Source: Amycolatopsis saalfeldensis
GTDB taxonomy: Bacteria > Actinomycetota > Actinomycetes > Mycobacteriales > Pseudonocardiaceae
Assembly: GCF_900110575.1 (NCBI RefSeq)
Contig: NZ_FOEF01000009.1
Location: 186,001-250,000 of the forward strand
Direction of reading: 5' to 3'
Length of the DNA stretch: 64,000 nt
Shown one piece after another: positions 36,292 to 46,084 of this stretch. Within the stretch, counting starts at the first letter, position 1; each line of letters opens with the position of its first letter. The notes below the pieces were generated by a model. The model was not told where the DNA came from. It made no database searches and saw only the letters and a list, made by a program, of their open reading frames with translations. A program made the position numbers and the translations under genes.

Positions 36292-36759
36292 ATGGGCAGT
36301 GCGTCTCGAATGATCACCGTGACCCGCATCGTGGATGCCCCGGCCGTGGCGGTGTTCGCCTATCTCGCCGACCCGGCCAACCATCGGGATCTCGACACCA
36401 GCGGCATGATCCGGGGCGCCGCCGAACCCCGGCCGATCACGGCGGCCGGCCAGGTGTTCGTGATGAACATGCGCAACCCGATCAAGGGCGACCATCAGGT
36501 CGAGAACCACGTCATCGCGTTCGAGCCCGGCCGCGTCCTCGGCTGGGCGCCCGCCGAGCCCGGCCGCCCGCCCGCGGGGCACACCTACACCTGGACTCTC
36601 CTGCCCGCCGGTGAACACCGCACCGCGGTCACCCAGACCCACGACTGGTCGGCGTTCACACACGCCGACATGCTCGCTCACCTGCCGGTGGTGAACGAAG
36701 ATCAGCTTCAGGCGTCGCTGGACAAGCTGGCGCGCCACTTCGGGGACCGCCTCGGGTGA
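36292..36759 (+). CDS. SRPBCC family protein
   Basis: This 155-residue protein begins ITVTRIVDAPAVAVFAYLADPANHRDLD and ends LPVVNEDQLQASLDKLARHFG, a START/Bet v1-like polyketide-cyclase fold that binds hydrophobic ligands. ATG at 36310 is an alternative start. It probably shares a transcript with the VOC gene. The ligand is unknown. Confidence 0.8.
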   Translation: MGSASRMITVTRIVDAPAVAVFAYLADPANHRDLDTSGMIRGAAEPRPITAAGQVFVMNMRNPIKGDHQVENHVIAFEPGRVLGWAPAEPGRPPAGHTYTWTLLPAGEHRTAVTQTHDWSAFTHADMLAHLPVVNEDQLQASLDKLARHFGDRLG

Positions 36760-36843
36760 ACGCCGGGAGAAAAACAATCAGGCGTGCTTGCTTTTTTCCC
36801 GGCCGGGGTGCCAGGCTGGCGGCGGGACGCAAGGAGGCGTGGC

Positions 36844-37635
36844 ATGGCTGATCTCGGCGTGATCCTCGGGGATCTGGCGGCCGAATCGCAGGCGATCGAC
36901 GACGTGGTGGCGGGCTTGCCGGCCTCGGACTGGGCGCGGCCGACGCCCGCGCCGGGCTGGAGCGTCGCGCATCAGATCGCGCATCTGGCCTGGACCGATG
37001 CCAAGTCGCTGATCTCGGCGAGCCGGCCGGGGGACTGGGCGGCCGAGGTCGAGCAGCTGCTCAGCTTCGGTGAGGACTACGTCGACGCCGGGGCGCGGGA
37101 GCTGGCGCAAACGCCGCCGCGGGAGCTGCTCGCGCAGTGGCGCGAGGGGCGGGCCGCGCTGGCCGAGGCGCTCGCCGCGGTGCCCGACGGGCAGAAGCTG
37201 CCCTGGTACGGCCCGCCGATGAGCGCCGCGTCCATGGCGACCGCGCGGATGATGGAGACCTGGGCCCACGGCCAGGACGTCTTCGACGCACTCGGGCTCA
37301 CCCGCGAGCCGACCGCGCGGCTGTGGCACATCGCCCGCTTCGGCACCCGCACCCGCGATTTCGCCTTCAAACTCCACTCGCTCGCCCCGCCGGCCGAGGA
37401 GTTCCGCCTCGAGCTGACCTCGCCCGACGGCGGCACCTGGGCGTTCGGGCCCGAGGGCGCCGAACAGCGGCTGACCGGCAGCGCCCTCGGCTTCTGCCTG
37501 GTGATCACGCAGCGGCGGCACCCGGCCGACACGGATCTGGTGGCCACCGGCGCCGACGTCGAGGAATGGCTGGGCATCGCGCAGGCGTTCGCCGGGCCTC
37601 CCGGGGCGGGCCGCGAGCCGGGGCAGTTCGCATGA
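36844..37635 (+). CDS. TIGR03084-like mycothiol-dependent DinB-fold protein
   Basis: This 263-residue protein has the MDMPI/DinB four-helix metal-binding pattern: APGWSVAHQIAHLAWTD with the first His, ARMMETWAHGQDVFDALG with later His and Asp, and HIARFGTRTRDFAF. TIGR03084 members accompany AtuA-type acyl-CoA operons in actinobacteria. AAGGAGG precedes the ATG at 36844. Its stop overlaps the AtuA start (ATGA), making it the first gene of the operon. Confidence 0.85.
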   Translation: MADLGVILGDLAAESQAIDDVVAGLPASDWARPTPAPGWSVAHQIAHLAWTDAKSLISASRPGDWAAEVEQLLSFGEDYVDAGARELAQTPPRELLAQWREGRAALAEALAAVPDGQKLPWYGPPMSAASMATARMMETWAHGQDVFDALGLTREPTARLWHIARFGTRTRDFAFKLHSLAPPAEEFRLELTSPDGGTWAFGPEGAEQRLTGSALGFCLVITQRRHPADTDLVATGADVEEWLGIAQAFAGPPGAGREPGQFA

Positions 37636-39329
37636 CCGCGGTCCAAAGCTCAGGGCCGCTCAGGATCGGCAACGCCTCCGGGTTCTACGGCGACCGGTTC
37701 TCCGCCGTCCGCGAGATGCTCACCGGCGGCCCGCTGGACGTGCTCACCGGCGACTACCTCGCCGAGCTGACCATGCTCATCCTCGGCCGCGACCGGATGA
37801 AGGACCCGAACCGCGGTTACGCCAAGACCTTCCTCCGGCAGATGGCGGAGAACCTGGCGCTGGCCAAGGAAAAGGGCGTCAAGATCGTCGCCAACGCCGG
37901 TGGGCTCAACCCCGCCGGGCTCGCCGCCGCCCTGCGCGAGCTCAACCTGGACGTGAAGATCGCGCACGTCGAGGGGGACGACCTGATCGCGCGGGCTGAT
38001 GAACTCGGTTTCGAGAATCCCTTGACGGCCAACGCTTACCTCGGCGCCTGGGGCATCGCGGAGTGCCTGAACGCCGGGGCCGACGTGGTGGTCACCGGGC
38101 GCGTCACCGACGCCTCGGTCATCGTCGGCCCGGCCGCCGCGCACTTCGGCTGGGCGCGCGACGACTACGACGCGCTGGCGGGCGCCGTCGTGGCCGGGCA
38201 CGTGATCGAGTGCGGCACCCAGGCGACCGGTGGCAACTACGCGTTCTTCCGCGAGCAGCCGATCGGCGTGCCCGGCTTCCCGATCGCGGAGATCCACGCC
38301 GACGGGTCCAGCGTGATCACGAAGCACCCGGGCACCGGGGGAGTGGTGAACACCGGCACCGTCACCGCGCAGCTGCTCTACGAAATCACCGGCGCCCGTT
38401 ACGCCAACCCGGACGTGACCAGCCGGTTCGACACCCTGACCCTGACACAAGAGGGCCCGGACCGCGTCCGGATCAGCGGCGTCCGCGGCGAGGCCCCGCC
38501 GCCGACGTTGAAGGTGTGCCTCAACCGGCTCGGCGGCTTCCGCAACGAGACGACGTTTGTCCTCACCGGACTCGACATCGAGGAAAAAGCCGCGCTGGTA
38601 AGGGATCAGCTCGAGACGGCGCTCAAACCGCACCCGCCCGCCGACATCCGGTGGACGCTCGCCCGCACCGACCACGCCGACGCCGACACCGAGGAGCGGG
38701 CCAGCGCGCTGCTGCACGTCGCGGTGAAGGACAGCGACCCGAAGGTCGCCGGTCGTGCGTTCAGCGGGGCCGCGATCGAGCTGGCGCTGGCGAGCTACCC
38801 CGGTTTCCACGTCACCGCACCGCCTTCCGACGCCTCGCCGTACGGCGTCTACACCGCGTCCTATGTAGACGCCGGGGAGGTCCCGCACCTCGCGGTGCTT
38901 CCCGACGGGCAAAGGATCGACATCCCGCGAGCGGCTGAAACCAGCCTACTGTCCGAAGTGGACGAACCCGCGCTGCCCGAGCCGCTGCCGGACGGGCCGG
39001 TCCGCCGCGTCCCGCTCGGCCGGGTGATCGGCGCGCGCAGCGGGGACAAGGGCGGCAACGCGAACCTGGGCGTGTGGGTGCGCTCGGAGCAGGCGTGGCG
39101 CTGGCTCGTGCACCGGCTCACCGTCGCCGAGTTCCGGTTGCTGCTGCCCGAAACGCACGACCTCACCGTGACGCGGCACCTGCTGCCCAACCTGTGGGCG
39201 ATGAACTTCGTCGTCGAGGACATCCTCGGCGAGGGCGTCGCCTCGCAGGCCCGGTTCGACCCGCAGGCCAAGGCGCTCGGCGAATGGCTGCGGTCGCGCG
39301 AAATCGACGTGCCGGAGGGGCTGCTGTGA
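37632..39329 (+). CDS. AtuA family protein (acyclic terpene utilisation, DUF1446)
   Basis: This 565-residue protein has the DUF1446/AtuA N-terminal domain (IGNASGFYGDRFSAV, YAKTFLRQMAENLALAKEKG, NAGGLNPAGLAAAL) and an AtuA-ferredoxin-like C-terminus containing GRVIGARSGDKGGNANLGVW. AtuA is essential for citronellol growth in Pseudomonas, though its exact reaction is unresolved. It overlaps both neighbours by four bases, which ties it to acyl-CoA dehydrogenation and carboxylation. Confidence 0.9.
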   Translation: MTAVQSSGPLRIGNASGFYGDRFSAVREMLTGGPLDVLTGDYLAELTMLILGRDRMKDPNRGYAKTFLRQMAENLALAKEKGVKIVANAGGLNPAGLAAALRELNLDVKIAHVEGDDLIARADELGFENPLTANAYLGAWGIAECLNAGADVVVTGRVTDASVIVGPAAAHFGWARDDYDALAGAVVAGHVIECGTQATGGNYAFFREQPIGVPGFPIAEIHADGSSVITKHPGTGGVVNTGTVTAQLLYEITGARYANPDVTSRFDTLTLTQEGPDRVRISGVRGEAPPPTLKVCLNRLGGFRNETTFVLTGLDIEEKAALVRDQLETALKPHPPADIRWTLARTDHADADTEERASALLHVAVKDSDPKVAGRAFSGAAIELALASYPGFHVTAPPSDASPYGVYTASYVDAGEVPHLAVLPDGQRIDIPRAAETSLLSEVDEPALPEPLPDGPVRRVPLGRVIGARSGDKGGNANLGVWVRSEQAWRWLVHRLTVAEFRLLLPETHDLTVTRHLLPNLWAMNFVVEDILGEGVASQARFDPQAKALGEWLRSREIDVPEGLL

Positions 39330-40477
39330 TCGTCGACCCGTTCCGCACGCCGGAGCGCACCGAGCTGCGCGCGACCGTCCGCCGCTTCGTCGAGAAGGAA
39401 GTGCTGCCACACCTCGACGATTGGGAACGCGCGGGCGAGCTGCCGCGTGAGCTGCACCACAAGGCCGGTGAGCTCGGCCTGCTCGGCGTGGCGTTCCCCG
39501 AAGCCGTGGGCGGCGGCGACGGCAATTACCTGGACGCTCTGGTGGTCGCCGAGGAGATGCACTACGCGGGCGGCTCGGGTGGGCTCTTCGCGTCGCTGTT
39601 CACCTGCGGCATCGCCGTGCCGCACATCGCCGAGGCAGGCGACCCGGTGCAGATCGAGCGCTGGGTGCGCCCGACGCTGGCCGGGGACAAGATCGGCTCG
39701 CTCGCCGTGACCGAGCCGGACGGCGGCTCGGACGTCGCGGGCATCCGCACCACCGCCGTGCGCGAGGGCGACGAGTACGTGGTCAACGGGGCCAAGACGT
39801 TCATCACCTCCGGCTGCCGCGCGGACTTCGTCACCACCGTGGTCCGCACCGGTGGCGAGGGCGCGCACGGCATCTCGCTGCTCGTGGTCGAACGCGGGAC
39901 GCCCGGGTTCACCGTCTCCCGCAAGCTGGAGAAAATGGGCTGGGCCGCCTCGGACACCGCGGAACTGTCCTACGTGGACGTTCGGGTGCCGGCCGAGAAC
40001 CTGATCGGCGCCGAGAACAGCGGCTTCGCGCAGGTGGCCACCCAGTTCGTCACCGAGCGGCTTTCGCTCGCGGTGCAGGCGTACGCGCACGCCCAGCGCG
40101 CGCTGGACCTGACCCTGGACTGGTGCCGGCTGCGCGAGACGTTCGGCCGCCCGCTGATCTCGCGGCAACTGGTGCAGCACAAGCTGACCGAGATGGCGCG
40201 CAAGACCGACGTCGCGCGCACTTACGCGCGGCAGACCGCCGTCCGCCACGTCTCCGGCGAAGAGGTGATCGCCGAGGCCTGTTTCGCCAAGAACACCGCC
40301 GTCGAGGCCGCCGAATGGGTGGTGAACGAGGCGGTGCAGCTGCACGGCGGGCTCGGCTACATGCGCGAGTCCGAAGTGGAGCGGCACTACCGCGACGTCC
40401 GGATCCTCGGCATCGGCGGCGGCACCACCGAGATCCTCACCGGCCTGGCCGCGAAGCGATTGGGATACACCGCATGA
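39326..40477 (+). CDS. Acyl-CoA dehydrogenase
   Basis: This 383-residue flavoenzyme has the signatures LAVTEPDGGSDVAGIRTTA, NGAKTFITSGCRADF, QLHGGLGYMRESEVERHYRDVRI and IGGGTTEIL. It introduces the 2,3 double bond before carboxylation, the role of AtuD or LiuA. GTG at 39326 overlaps the upstream TGA. The closest catalogue families are citronellyl-CoA and isovaleryl-CoA dehydrogenases, which cannot be separated by eye. Confidence 0.9.
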   Translation: MIVDPFRTPERTELRATVRRFVEKEVLPHLDDWERAGELPRELHHKAGELGLLGVAFPEAVGGGDGNYLDALVVAEEMHYAGGSGGLFASLFTCGIAVPHIAEAGDPVQIERWVRPTLAGDKIGSLAVTEPDGGSDVAGIRTTAVREGDEYVVNGAKTFITSGCRADFVTTVVRTGGEGAHGISLLVVERGTPGFTVSRKLEKMGWAASDTAELSYVDVRVPAENLIGAENSGFAQVATQFVTERLSLAVQAYAHAQRALDLTLDWCRLRETFGRPLISRQLVQHKLTEMARKTDVARTYARQTAVRHVSGEEVIAEACFAKNTAVEAAEWVVNEAVQLHGGLGYMRESEVERHYRDVRILGIGGGTTEILTGLAAKRLGYTA

Positions 40478-42075
40478 CCGCACTGAGGTCTACTGTGGAC
40501 ACAAGGGCGGGCGAGTTCGCCGCCAACCGGGAGTCCATGCTGGAAAAGCTAGCCGAGATCGACGCCGAGCACGCGAAGGCCGTCGCCGGCGGCGGCGAAA
40601 AGTACGTGGAGCGCCACCGCAAACGGGGCAAGCTGCTCGCCCGCGAGCGCATCGAACTGCTGCTGGACGAGGATTCGCCGTTCCTGGAGCTCTCGCCGCT
40701 CGCCGCGTGGGGTTCGGACTACCGCGTGGGCGCCAGCGTGATCACCGGCATCGGGGTGGTCGAGGGCGTCGAGTGCCTGATCTCGGCGAGCGACCCGACC
40801 GTCAAGGGCGGCGCGAGCAACCCGTGGACCACGAAGAAGAGCTTCCGCGCGGCCGACATCGCCGCGCAGAACCGGCTGCCGGTGATCAACCTCGTCGAGT
40901 CCGGCGGCGCGGACCTGCCGACGCAGAAGGAGATCTTCATCCCCGGCGGCCGGGTCTTCCGCGACCTCACGCGTTCCTCGGCCGCGAAGGTGCCCACCGT
41001 CGCGCTGGTCTTCGGCAACTCGACGGCCGGCGGCGCGTACCTGCCCGGCATGTCGGACTACGTGGTGATGGTCAAGGAGCGCGCGAAGGTGTTCCTCGGC
41101 GGGCCGCCGCTGGTCAAGATGGCGACCGGCGAGGAGTCCGACGACGAGTCGCTCGGCGGCGCGGAGATGCACGCGCGCACCTCCGGCCTCGCCGACTACC
41201 TGGCCGCCGACGAGCAGGACGCCATCCGGCTGGGCCGCAGTATCATCAAGCGGCTCAACTGGCGCAAGCAGGGCCCGCTGCCCGAACCGGATTACGCCGA
41301 GCCGCTGTTCGACGCCGAGGACCTGCTCGGCATCGTGCCGAGCGACCTGAAGATCCCCTTCGACCCGCGCGAGGTCGTCGCCCGCGTGGTCGACGGCTCC
41401 GACTTCGACGAGTTCAAACCGTTGTACGGCCCCAGCCTGGTCACCGGCTGGGCCCGCATCCACGGCTACCCGGTCGGCGTGCTCGCGAACGCGCAAGGCG
41501 TGCTGTTCGGCGAGGAGTCGCAGAAGGCCGCGCAGTTCATCCAGCTGGCCAACCAGATCGACACCCCGCTGGTCTTCCTGCACAACACCACCGGCTACAT
41601 GGTCGGCAAGGAGTACGAGCAGAGCGGGATCATCAAGCACGGCGCGATGATGATCAACGCGGTGTCCAACTCCAAGGTGCCGCACCTGTCCGTCCTCATG
41701 GGAGCGTCCTACGGCGCCGGGCACTACGGCATGTGCGGGCGCGCGTACGACCCACGGTTCCTGTTCGCCTGGCCCAGCGCGAAATCGGCGGTGATGGGCC
41801 CGGCGCAGCTGGCCGGCGTGCTGTCGATCGTCGCGCGGGCGGCGGCCGCGAACCGGGGGCAGGACTACAGCGAGGAGAACGACGCGGCCATGCGCGCGAT
41901 GGTCGAGGCCCAGATCGAGGCCGAGTCGATGCCGATGTTCCTCTCCGGCATGCTCTACGACGACGGCATCATCGACCCGCGCGACACCCGCACCGTGCTC
42001 GGCCTGAGCCTGTCCGCGATCCACAATGGACCAGTGAAGGGCGCCGAGGGTGGCTTCGGCGTCTTCCGGATGTAG
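40474..42075 (+). CDS. Acyl-CoA carboxylase carboxyltransferase (beta) subunit
   Basis: This 533-residue carboxyltransferase has the N-terminal acyl-CoA site (VESGGADLPTQKE, NSTAGGAYLPGMSDY, FLGGPPLVKMATGEE) and the C-terminal biotin site (FLHNTTGYMVGKEYEQSG, MGASYGAGHYGMCGRAY). The overall type is MCC/GCC. Where methylcrotonyl-CoA carboxylases have Phe in HFGRxF, this protein reads PGGRVF with Gly158, the change linked to geranyl-CoA specificity. A three-residue gap precedes it. It pairs with the biotin subunit 13 bp downstream. Confidence 0.92.
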   Translation: MTALRSTVDTRAGEFAANRESMLEKLAEIDAEHAKAVAGGGEKYVERHRKRGKLLARERIELLLDEDSPFLELSPLAAWGSDYRVGASVITGIGVVEGVECLISASDPTVKGGASNPWTTKKSFRAADIAAQNRLPVINLVESGGADLPTQKEIFIPGGRVFRDLTRSSAAKVPTVALVFGNSTAGGAYLPGMSDYVVMVKERAKVFLGGPPLVKMATGEESDDESLGGAEMHARTSGLADYLAADEQDAIRLGRSIIKRLNWRKQGPLPEPDYAEPLFDAEDLLGIVPSDLKIPFDPREVVARVVDGSDFDEFKPLYGPSLVTGWARIHGYPVGVLANAQGVLFGEESQKAAQFIQLANQIDTPLVFLHNTTGYMVGKEYEQSGIIKHGAMMINAVSNSKVPHLSVLMGASYGAGHYGMCGRAYDPRFLFAWPSAKSAVMGPAQLAGVLSIVARAAAANRGQDYSEENDAAMRAMVEAQIEAESMPMFLSGMLYDDGIIDPRDTRTVLGLSLSAIHNGPVKGAEGGFGVFRM

Positions 42076-42088
42076 GGGTGGATTCGTG

Positions 42089-44068
42089 ATGCGAAACCTG
42101 CTGGTCGCCAACCGCGGCGAGATCGCCCGCCGGGTGTTCCGCAGCTGCCGTGACGCCGGGATCGGCACCGTGGCGGTGTTCTCGGACGCCGATGCCGGCG
42201 CCCCGCACGCCGCGGAGGCCGACGTCGCCGTGCGGCTGCCGGGCAGCGCGCCGGGGGAGACGTACCTGCGCGGCGAGCTGATCGTGAAGGCCGCGGCCGA
42301 CGCGGGCGCCGACGCCGTGCACCCGGGATATGGCTTCCTGTCGGAGAACGCCGCTTTCGCCCAGTCCGTTGTGGACGCGGGCCTGACCTGGGTCGGCCCG
42401 CCGCCGGAGGCGATCGCGACGATGGGCTCCAAAGTGGAGTCCAAGCGGCTGATGGCCGAGGCCGGGGTGCCGGTGCTGGCCGAGCTGGACCCGGCCGGGG
42501 TGACCGAGGCCGAGCTGCCGCTGCTGGTCAAGGCGTCCGCGGGCGGCGGCGGGCGGGGCATGCGCGTGGTGCGGGAGCTGGGCGAGCTGGCGGAAGCCAT
42601 CGAGGGCGCGCGGGCCGAGGCCGGCTCGGCGTTCGGCGACCCGACCGTCTTCTGCGAGCGCTACCTGGAGACCGGGCGGCACATCGAGGTCCAGGTGCTC
42701 GCCGACCGCCACGGCACGGTGTGGGCGGTGGGGGAGCGGGAGTGCTCGATCCAGCGGCGGCACCAGAAGGTCGTGGAAGAGGCGCCTTCTCCCTTTGTCG
42801 ACACGGCGATGCGCGCGGAGCTGTTCGAAGCCGCGCGCAAGGCGACGCAGGCCATCGACTACGTCGGCGCGGGCACCGTCGAATTCCTCGCCGGGCCGGA
42901 CGGGCGGTTCTACTTCCTGGAGATGAACACCCGCCTGCAGGTCGAGCACCCGGTGACCGAGAACGTGACCGGGCTGGACCTGGTGGCCTGGCAGCTTTCG
43001 ATCGCCGAAGGGGCCAAGCTGCCGCCGGAACCGCCTGCGGCGCAAGGACATGCGATCGAGGTCCGGCTGTACGCCGAGACCGTGACGATCCAGGACGGCG
43101 TCGCCGACTGGCAGCCCCAGAGCGGCACGCTGCACACCTTCGAGGTCCCCGGCGTCGACCGTGAATTCACCCCCGGCGCCGGTCTGCGGCTGGACTCCGG
43201 CGTCGAGTCCGGTTCCGTCGTCGGCGTGCACTACGACCCGATGCTCGCGAAGGTGATCGCCTGGGCCCCGACGCGCGACGAGGCGGCCCGGCGGCTCGCT
43301 TCGGCGCTCGCGGGCGCGAAGATCCACGGTGTGGTCACGAACCGCGACCTGCTGGTGAACGTCCTGCGCCACGAGGCGTTCTTGGCCGGGGAGACCGACA
43401 CCGCGTTCTTCGACCGGCACGGCCTGGCCACGCTGGCGGAGCCGCTGGCCACTGTGGACGCCGAACGGCTGTCCGTGCTCGCCGCGGCGCTGGCGGACGC
43501 GGCGGGCAACCGGGCCGGCGCGCGGACGCTCGGCCGGCTGCCCAGCGGCTGGCGCAACGTGCGTTCGGCCGGGCAGCGCAAGGAGTTCAGCCGTGGCGAC
43601 ACGAAGTACGAGGTCGTCTACGCGCTGACCCGGGACGGCCTGCGGGCCGAGGGCTACGACGGCGTCGAGCTGGTCAGCGCCGACCCCGGCCGGGTGGTGC
43701 TGGACGTTTCCGGCGTGCGCCGCGCGTTCACCGTCGCGCGGCACGGTTCGGAGTCCTTTGTGGAGTCCGCGCTCGGGCCGGTGACCTTCGGCGTGGCCCC
43801 GCGGTTCGCGGACCCGGCCGCGGCGCTGGCGGCGGGCTCGCTGGTCGCGCCCATGCCGGGCACGGTCGTGCGGCTCGCCGTGGCCGCGGGCGACGTCGTG
43901 GCGGCGGGCGACCCGCTGCTGTGGCTGGAGGCGATGAAGATGGAGCACCGGATCGCCGCGCCCGCCGACGGCGTGGTCACCGAGCTGCCGGTGGAGGTCG
44001 GGCTGCAGGTCGAGGTCGGCACGATTCTGGCCGTGGTGGGAGACGCTGTGTTGGGAGAGAGCGCATGA
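42089..44068 (+). CDS. Acyl-CoA carboxylase biotin-carrying (alpha) subunit
   Basis: This 659-residue subunit joins biotin carboxylase (MRNLLVANRGEIARRVFRSC, HPGYGFLSENAAFAQ, KASAGGGGRGMRVV, FLEMNTRLQVEHPVTE) to a BT-like linker and a C-terminal biotinyl domain with EAMKMEH, where the Lys carries biotin. It carboxylates biotin with ATP and bicarbonate and passes the group to the beta subunit. ATG 42089 follows GGGGTGG; GTG 42086 is possible. The stop overlaps the next start by four bases. Confidence 0.93.
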   Translation: MRNLLVANRGEIARRVFRSCRDAGIGTVAVFSDADAGAPHAAEADVAVRLPGSAPGETYLRGELIVKAAADAGADAVHPGYGFLSENAAFAQSVVDAGLTWVGPPPEAIATMGSKVESKRLMAEAGVPVLAELDPAGVTEAELPLLVKASAGGGGRGMRVVRELGELAEAIEGARAEAGSAFGDPTVFCERYLETGRHIEVQVLADRHGTVWAVGERECSIQRRHQKVVEEAPSPFVDTAMRAELFEAARKATQAIDYVGAGTVEFLAGPDGRFYFLEMNTRLQVEHPVTENVTGLDLVAWQLSIAEGAKLPPEPPAAQGHAIEVRLYAETVTIQDGVADWQPQSGTLHTFEVPGVDREFTPGAGLRLDSGVESGSVVGVHYDPMLAKVIAWAPTRDEAARRLASALAGAKIHGVVTNRDLLVNVLRHEAFLAGETDTAFFDRHGLATLAEPLATVDAERLSVLAAALADAAGNRAGARTLGRLPSGWRNVRSAGQRKEFSRGDTKYEVVYALTRDGLRAEGYDGVELVSADPGRVVLDVSGVRRAFTVARHGSESFVESALGPVTFGVAPRFADPAAALAAGSLVAPMPGTVVRLAVAAGDVVAAGDPLLWLEAMKMEHRIAAPADGVVTELPVEVGLQVEVGTILAVVGDAVLGESA

Positions 44069-45231
44069 ACGCGATGAACTTCGTCGAGCCCGAGGAGCGC
44101 GCCGCGCTGCGCAAGGCGGCGGGCGAGCTGGGGCGCAAGTACGGCCACGAGTACTACGCCAAGAAGGCCCGCTCGGGCGAGAAGACCGTCGAGCTGTGGA
44201 ACGAGGCCGGACGGCTCGGCTACCTCGGCGTGAACCTGCCCGAGGAGTACGGCGGGGGCGGCGCCGGGATCGCGGACCTCGGCGCGGTGCTGGAGGAGTT
44301 CGCCGCGGCGGGCTCGCCGTTGCTGCTGATGGTCGTCTCGCCGGCGATCTGCGGCACGGTGATCTCCCGCTTCGGCACCGACGAGCAGAAGAAGCAGTGG
44401 CTGCCCGGCATCGCCGACGGCAGCCGCAAGATGGTCTTCGCGATCACCGAGCCCGACGCCGGGTCCAACTCGCACAAGATCACCACCACCGCGCGGCGCG
44501 ACGGCGGCGACTGGGTGCTGAGCGGGCGCAAGGTGTACATCTCCGGGGTCGACGAGGCCGACGCCGTGCTGGTCGTCGGGCGCACCGAGGACGCCAAGAC
44601 CGGGCGGCTCAAGCCGGCGTTGTTCATCGTGCCCACCGACGCGCCGGGCTTCGAGTTCACCAAGATCGAGATGGACCTGGTCTCGCCGGAGAACCAGTTC
44701 TCGCTGTTCCTCGACGACGTCCACCTGCCCGCCGAGGCGCTGGTCGGCGACGAGGACGCGGCGATCGCGCAGCTGTTCGCCGGGCTCAACCCGGAGCGCA
44801 TCATGGGCGCGTCGTTCTCGCTCGGCACCGCCCGGTACGCGCTGGACAAGGCCGTGGCCTATGCGAACGAGCGCCAGGTGTGGGGCGCGCCGATCGGCGC
44901 GCACCAGGGCCTGGCGCACCCGCTCGCGCAGATCAAGATCGAGTTCGAGATGGCCAAGCTGATGACGCAGAAGGCCGCCTCGCTCTACGACTCGGGCGAC
45001 GACTTCGCCTCCGGCGAGTCCGCCAACATGGCCAAGTACGCCGCCGCCGAGGCCGCGATCCACGCCGTCGACCAGGCGGTGCAGACCCACGGCGGGAACG
45101 GGCTGGCCACCGAGTACGGCCTCGGCTCGCTGGTCACCGCGGTGCGGCTGGGCCGGATCGCGCCGGTCAGCCGGGAGATGGTGCTCAACTTCGTCGGGCA
45201 GCACAGCCTCGGGCTGCCGAAGTCCTACTGA
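44065..45231 (+). CDS. Acyl-CoA dehydrogenase (second of the operon)
   Basis: This 388-residue flavoenzyme has NLPEEYGGGGAGIADL, FAITEPDAGSNSHKITTTA, GRKVYISGVDEAD and VQTHGGNGLATEYGL. It diverges from its operon partner and lacks the usual EIL ending, with GRIAPVSREMVLNFVGQHSLGLP instead. It probably acts on a later or differently branched acyl-CoA. ATG overlaps the upstream stop (ATGA at 44065-44068). Confidence 0.9.
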   Translation: MNAMNFVEPEERAALRKAAGELGRKYGHEYYAKKARSGEKTVELWNEAGRLGYLGVNLPEEYGGGGAGIADLGAVLEEFAAAGSPLLLMVVSPAICGTVISRFGTDEQKKQWLPGIADGSRKMVFAITEPDAGSNSHKITTTARRDGGDWVLSGRKVYISGVDEADAVLVVGRTEDAKTGRLKPALFIVPTDAPGFEFTKIEMDLVSPENQFSLFLDDVHLPAEALVGDEDAAIAQLFAGLNPERIMGASFSLGTARYALDKAVAYANERQVWGAPIGAHQGLAHPLAQIKIEFEMAKLMTQKAASLYDSGDDFASGESANMAKYAAAEAAIHAVDQAVQTHGGNGLATEYGLGSLVTAVRLGRIAPVSREMVLNFVGQHSLGLPKSY

Positions 45232-45250
45232 CCCGCAACGGAGGTTTCCC

Positions 45251-46084
45251 ATGGCCACCTTGGCCGGCAAGACGATCATCATGTCCGGGGGCAGCCGCGG
45301 CATCGGCGAGGCGATCGCCCTGCGCGCGGCCGCCGACGGCGCGAACGTCGCGCTGCTGGCCAAGACCGCCGAACCGCACCCGAAGCTGCCCGGCACCATT
45401 TACACCGCCGCCGCGGCCATCGAAAAGGCGGGCGGCCGCGCGCTGCCCATCCTCGGCGACGTCCGCGACGACGAGGGCGTGGCGGACGCGGTGGCGAAGA
45501 CCGTCGAGCAGTTCGGCGGGATCGACATCGTGGTGAACAACGCCAGCGCGATCGACCTGACGCCCACCGAGCAGGTCAGCATGAAACGGTACGACCTGAT
45601 GCAGGACATCAACGCGCGCGGCACCTTCCTGCTGTCCAAACTGGCCATCCCGCACCTGCGCCGGGCGGCGAACCCGCACGTGCTCACGCTTTCGCCGCCG
45701 ATCAGCCTCGACGAGAAGTGGTTCACCGCCGGGCACCTCGCGTACAGCATCGCGAAGTACTCGATGAGCCTGGTGACCGTCGGCCTGGCCGCGGAGCTGA
45801 AGGCGGACGGCATCGCGGCGAACTCGCTGTGGCCGCGCACCACGATCGACACCGCGGCGATCCGCAACGTCGTCGGCGCCGAGCTGGCGGACCGCAGCCG
45901 GACGCCGGAGATCATGGCCGACGCCGCGTACGCGATCCTCACCCGCCCCAGCCGGGAGACGACCGGGAACTTCTTCCTCGACGACGAGGTGCTGCGCGAG
46001 GAAGGCGTCACGGACCTCTCGAAGTACCGGATCGGCGGCACCGAGGCCGACCTGCAGCTCGACTTCTGGGTCGATCCGGCCTGA
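45251..46084 (+). CDS. SDR family oxidoreductase (HSDL2/AtuG-like)
   Basis: This 277-residue short-chain dehydrogenase has the cofactor motif SGGSRGIGEAIALRAA, NNASAI, and catalytic YSIAKYSMS; the Ser is in LTLSPPISL. The insert after the cofactor site (AEPHPKLPGTIYTAAAAIEKAGG) is typical of HSDL2-like enzymes, which include the citronellol/citronellal dehydrogenases of atu clusters. It lies 19 bp after the second acyl-CoA dehydrogenase and could oxidise the alcohol or aldehyde that feeds the operon. Confidence 0.9.
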   Translation: MATLAGKTIIMSGGSRGIGEAIALRAAADGANVALLAKTAEPHPKLPGTIYTAAAAIEKAGGRALPILGDVRDDEGVADAVAKTVEQFGGIDIVVNNASAIDLTPTEQVSMKRYDLMQDINARGTFLLSKLAIPHLRRAANPHVLTLSPPISLDEKWFTAGHLAYSIAKYSMSLVTVGLAAELKADGIAANSLWPRTTIDTAAIRNVVGAELADRSRTPEIMADAAYAILTRPSRETTGNFFLDDEVLREEGVTDLSKYRIGGTEADLQLDFWVDPA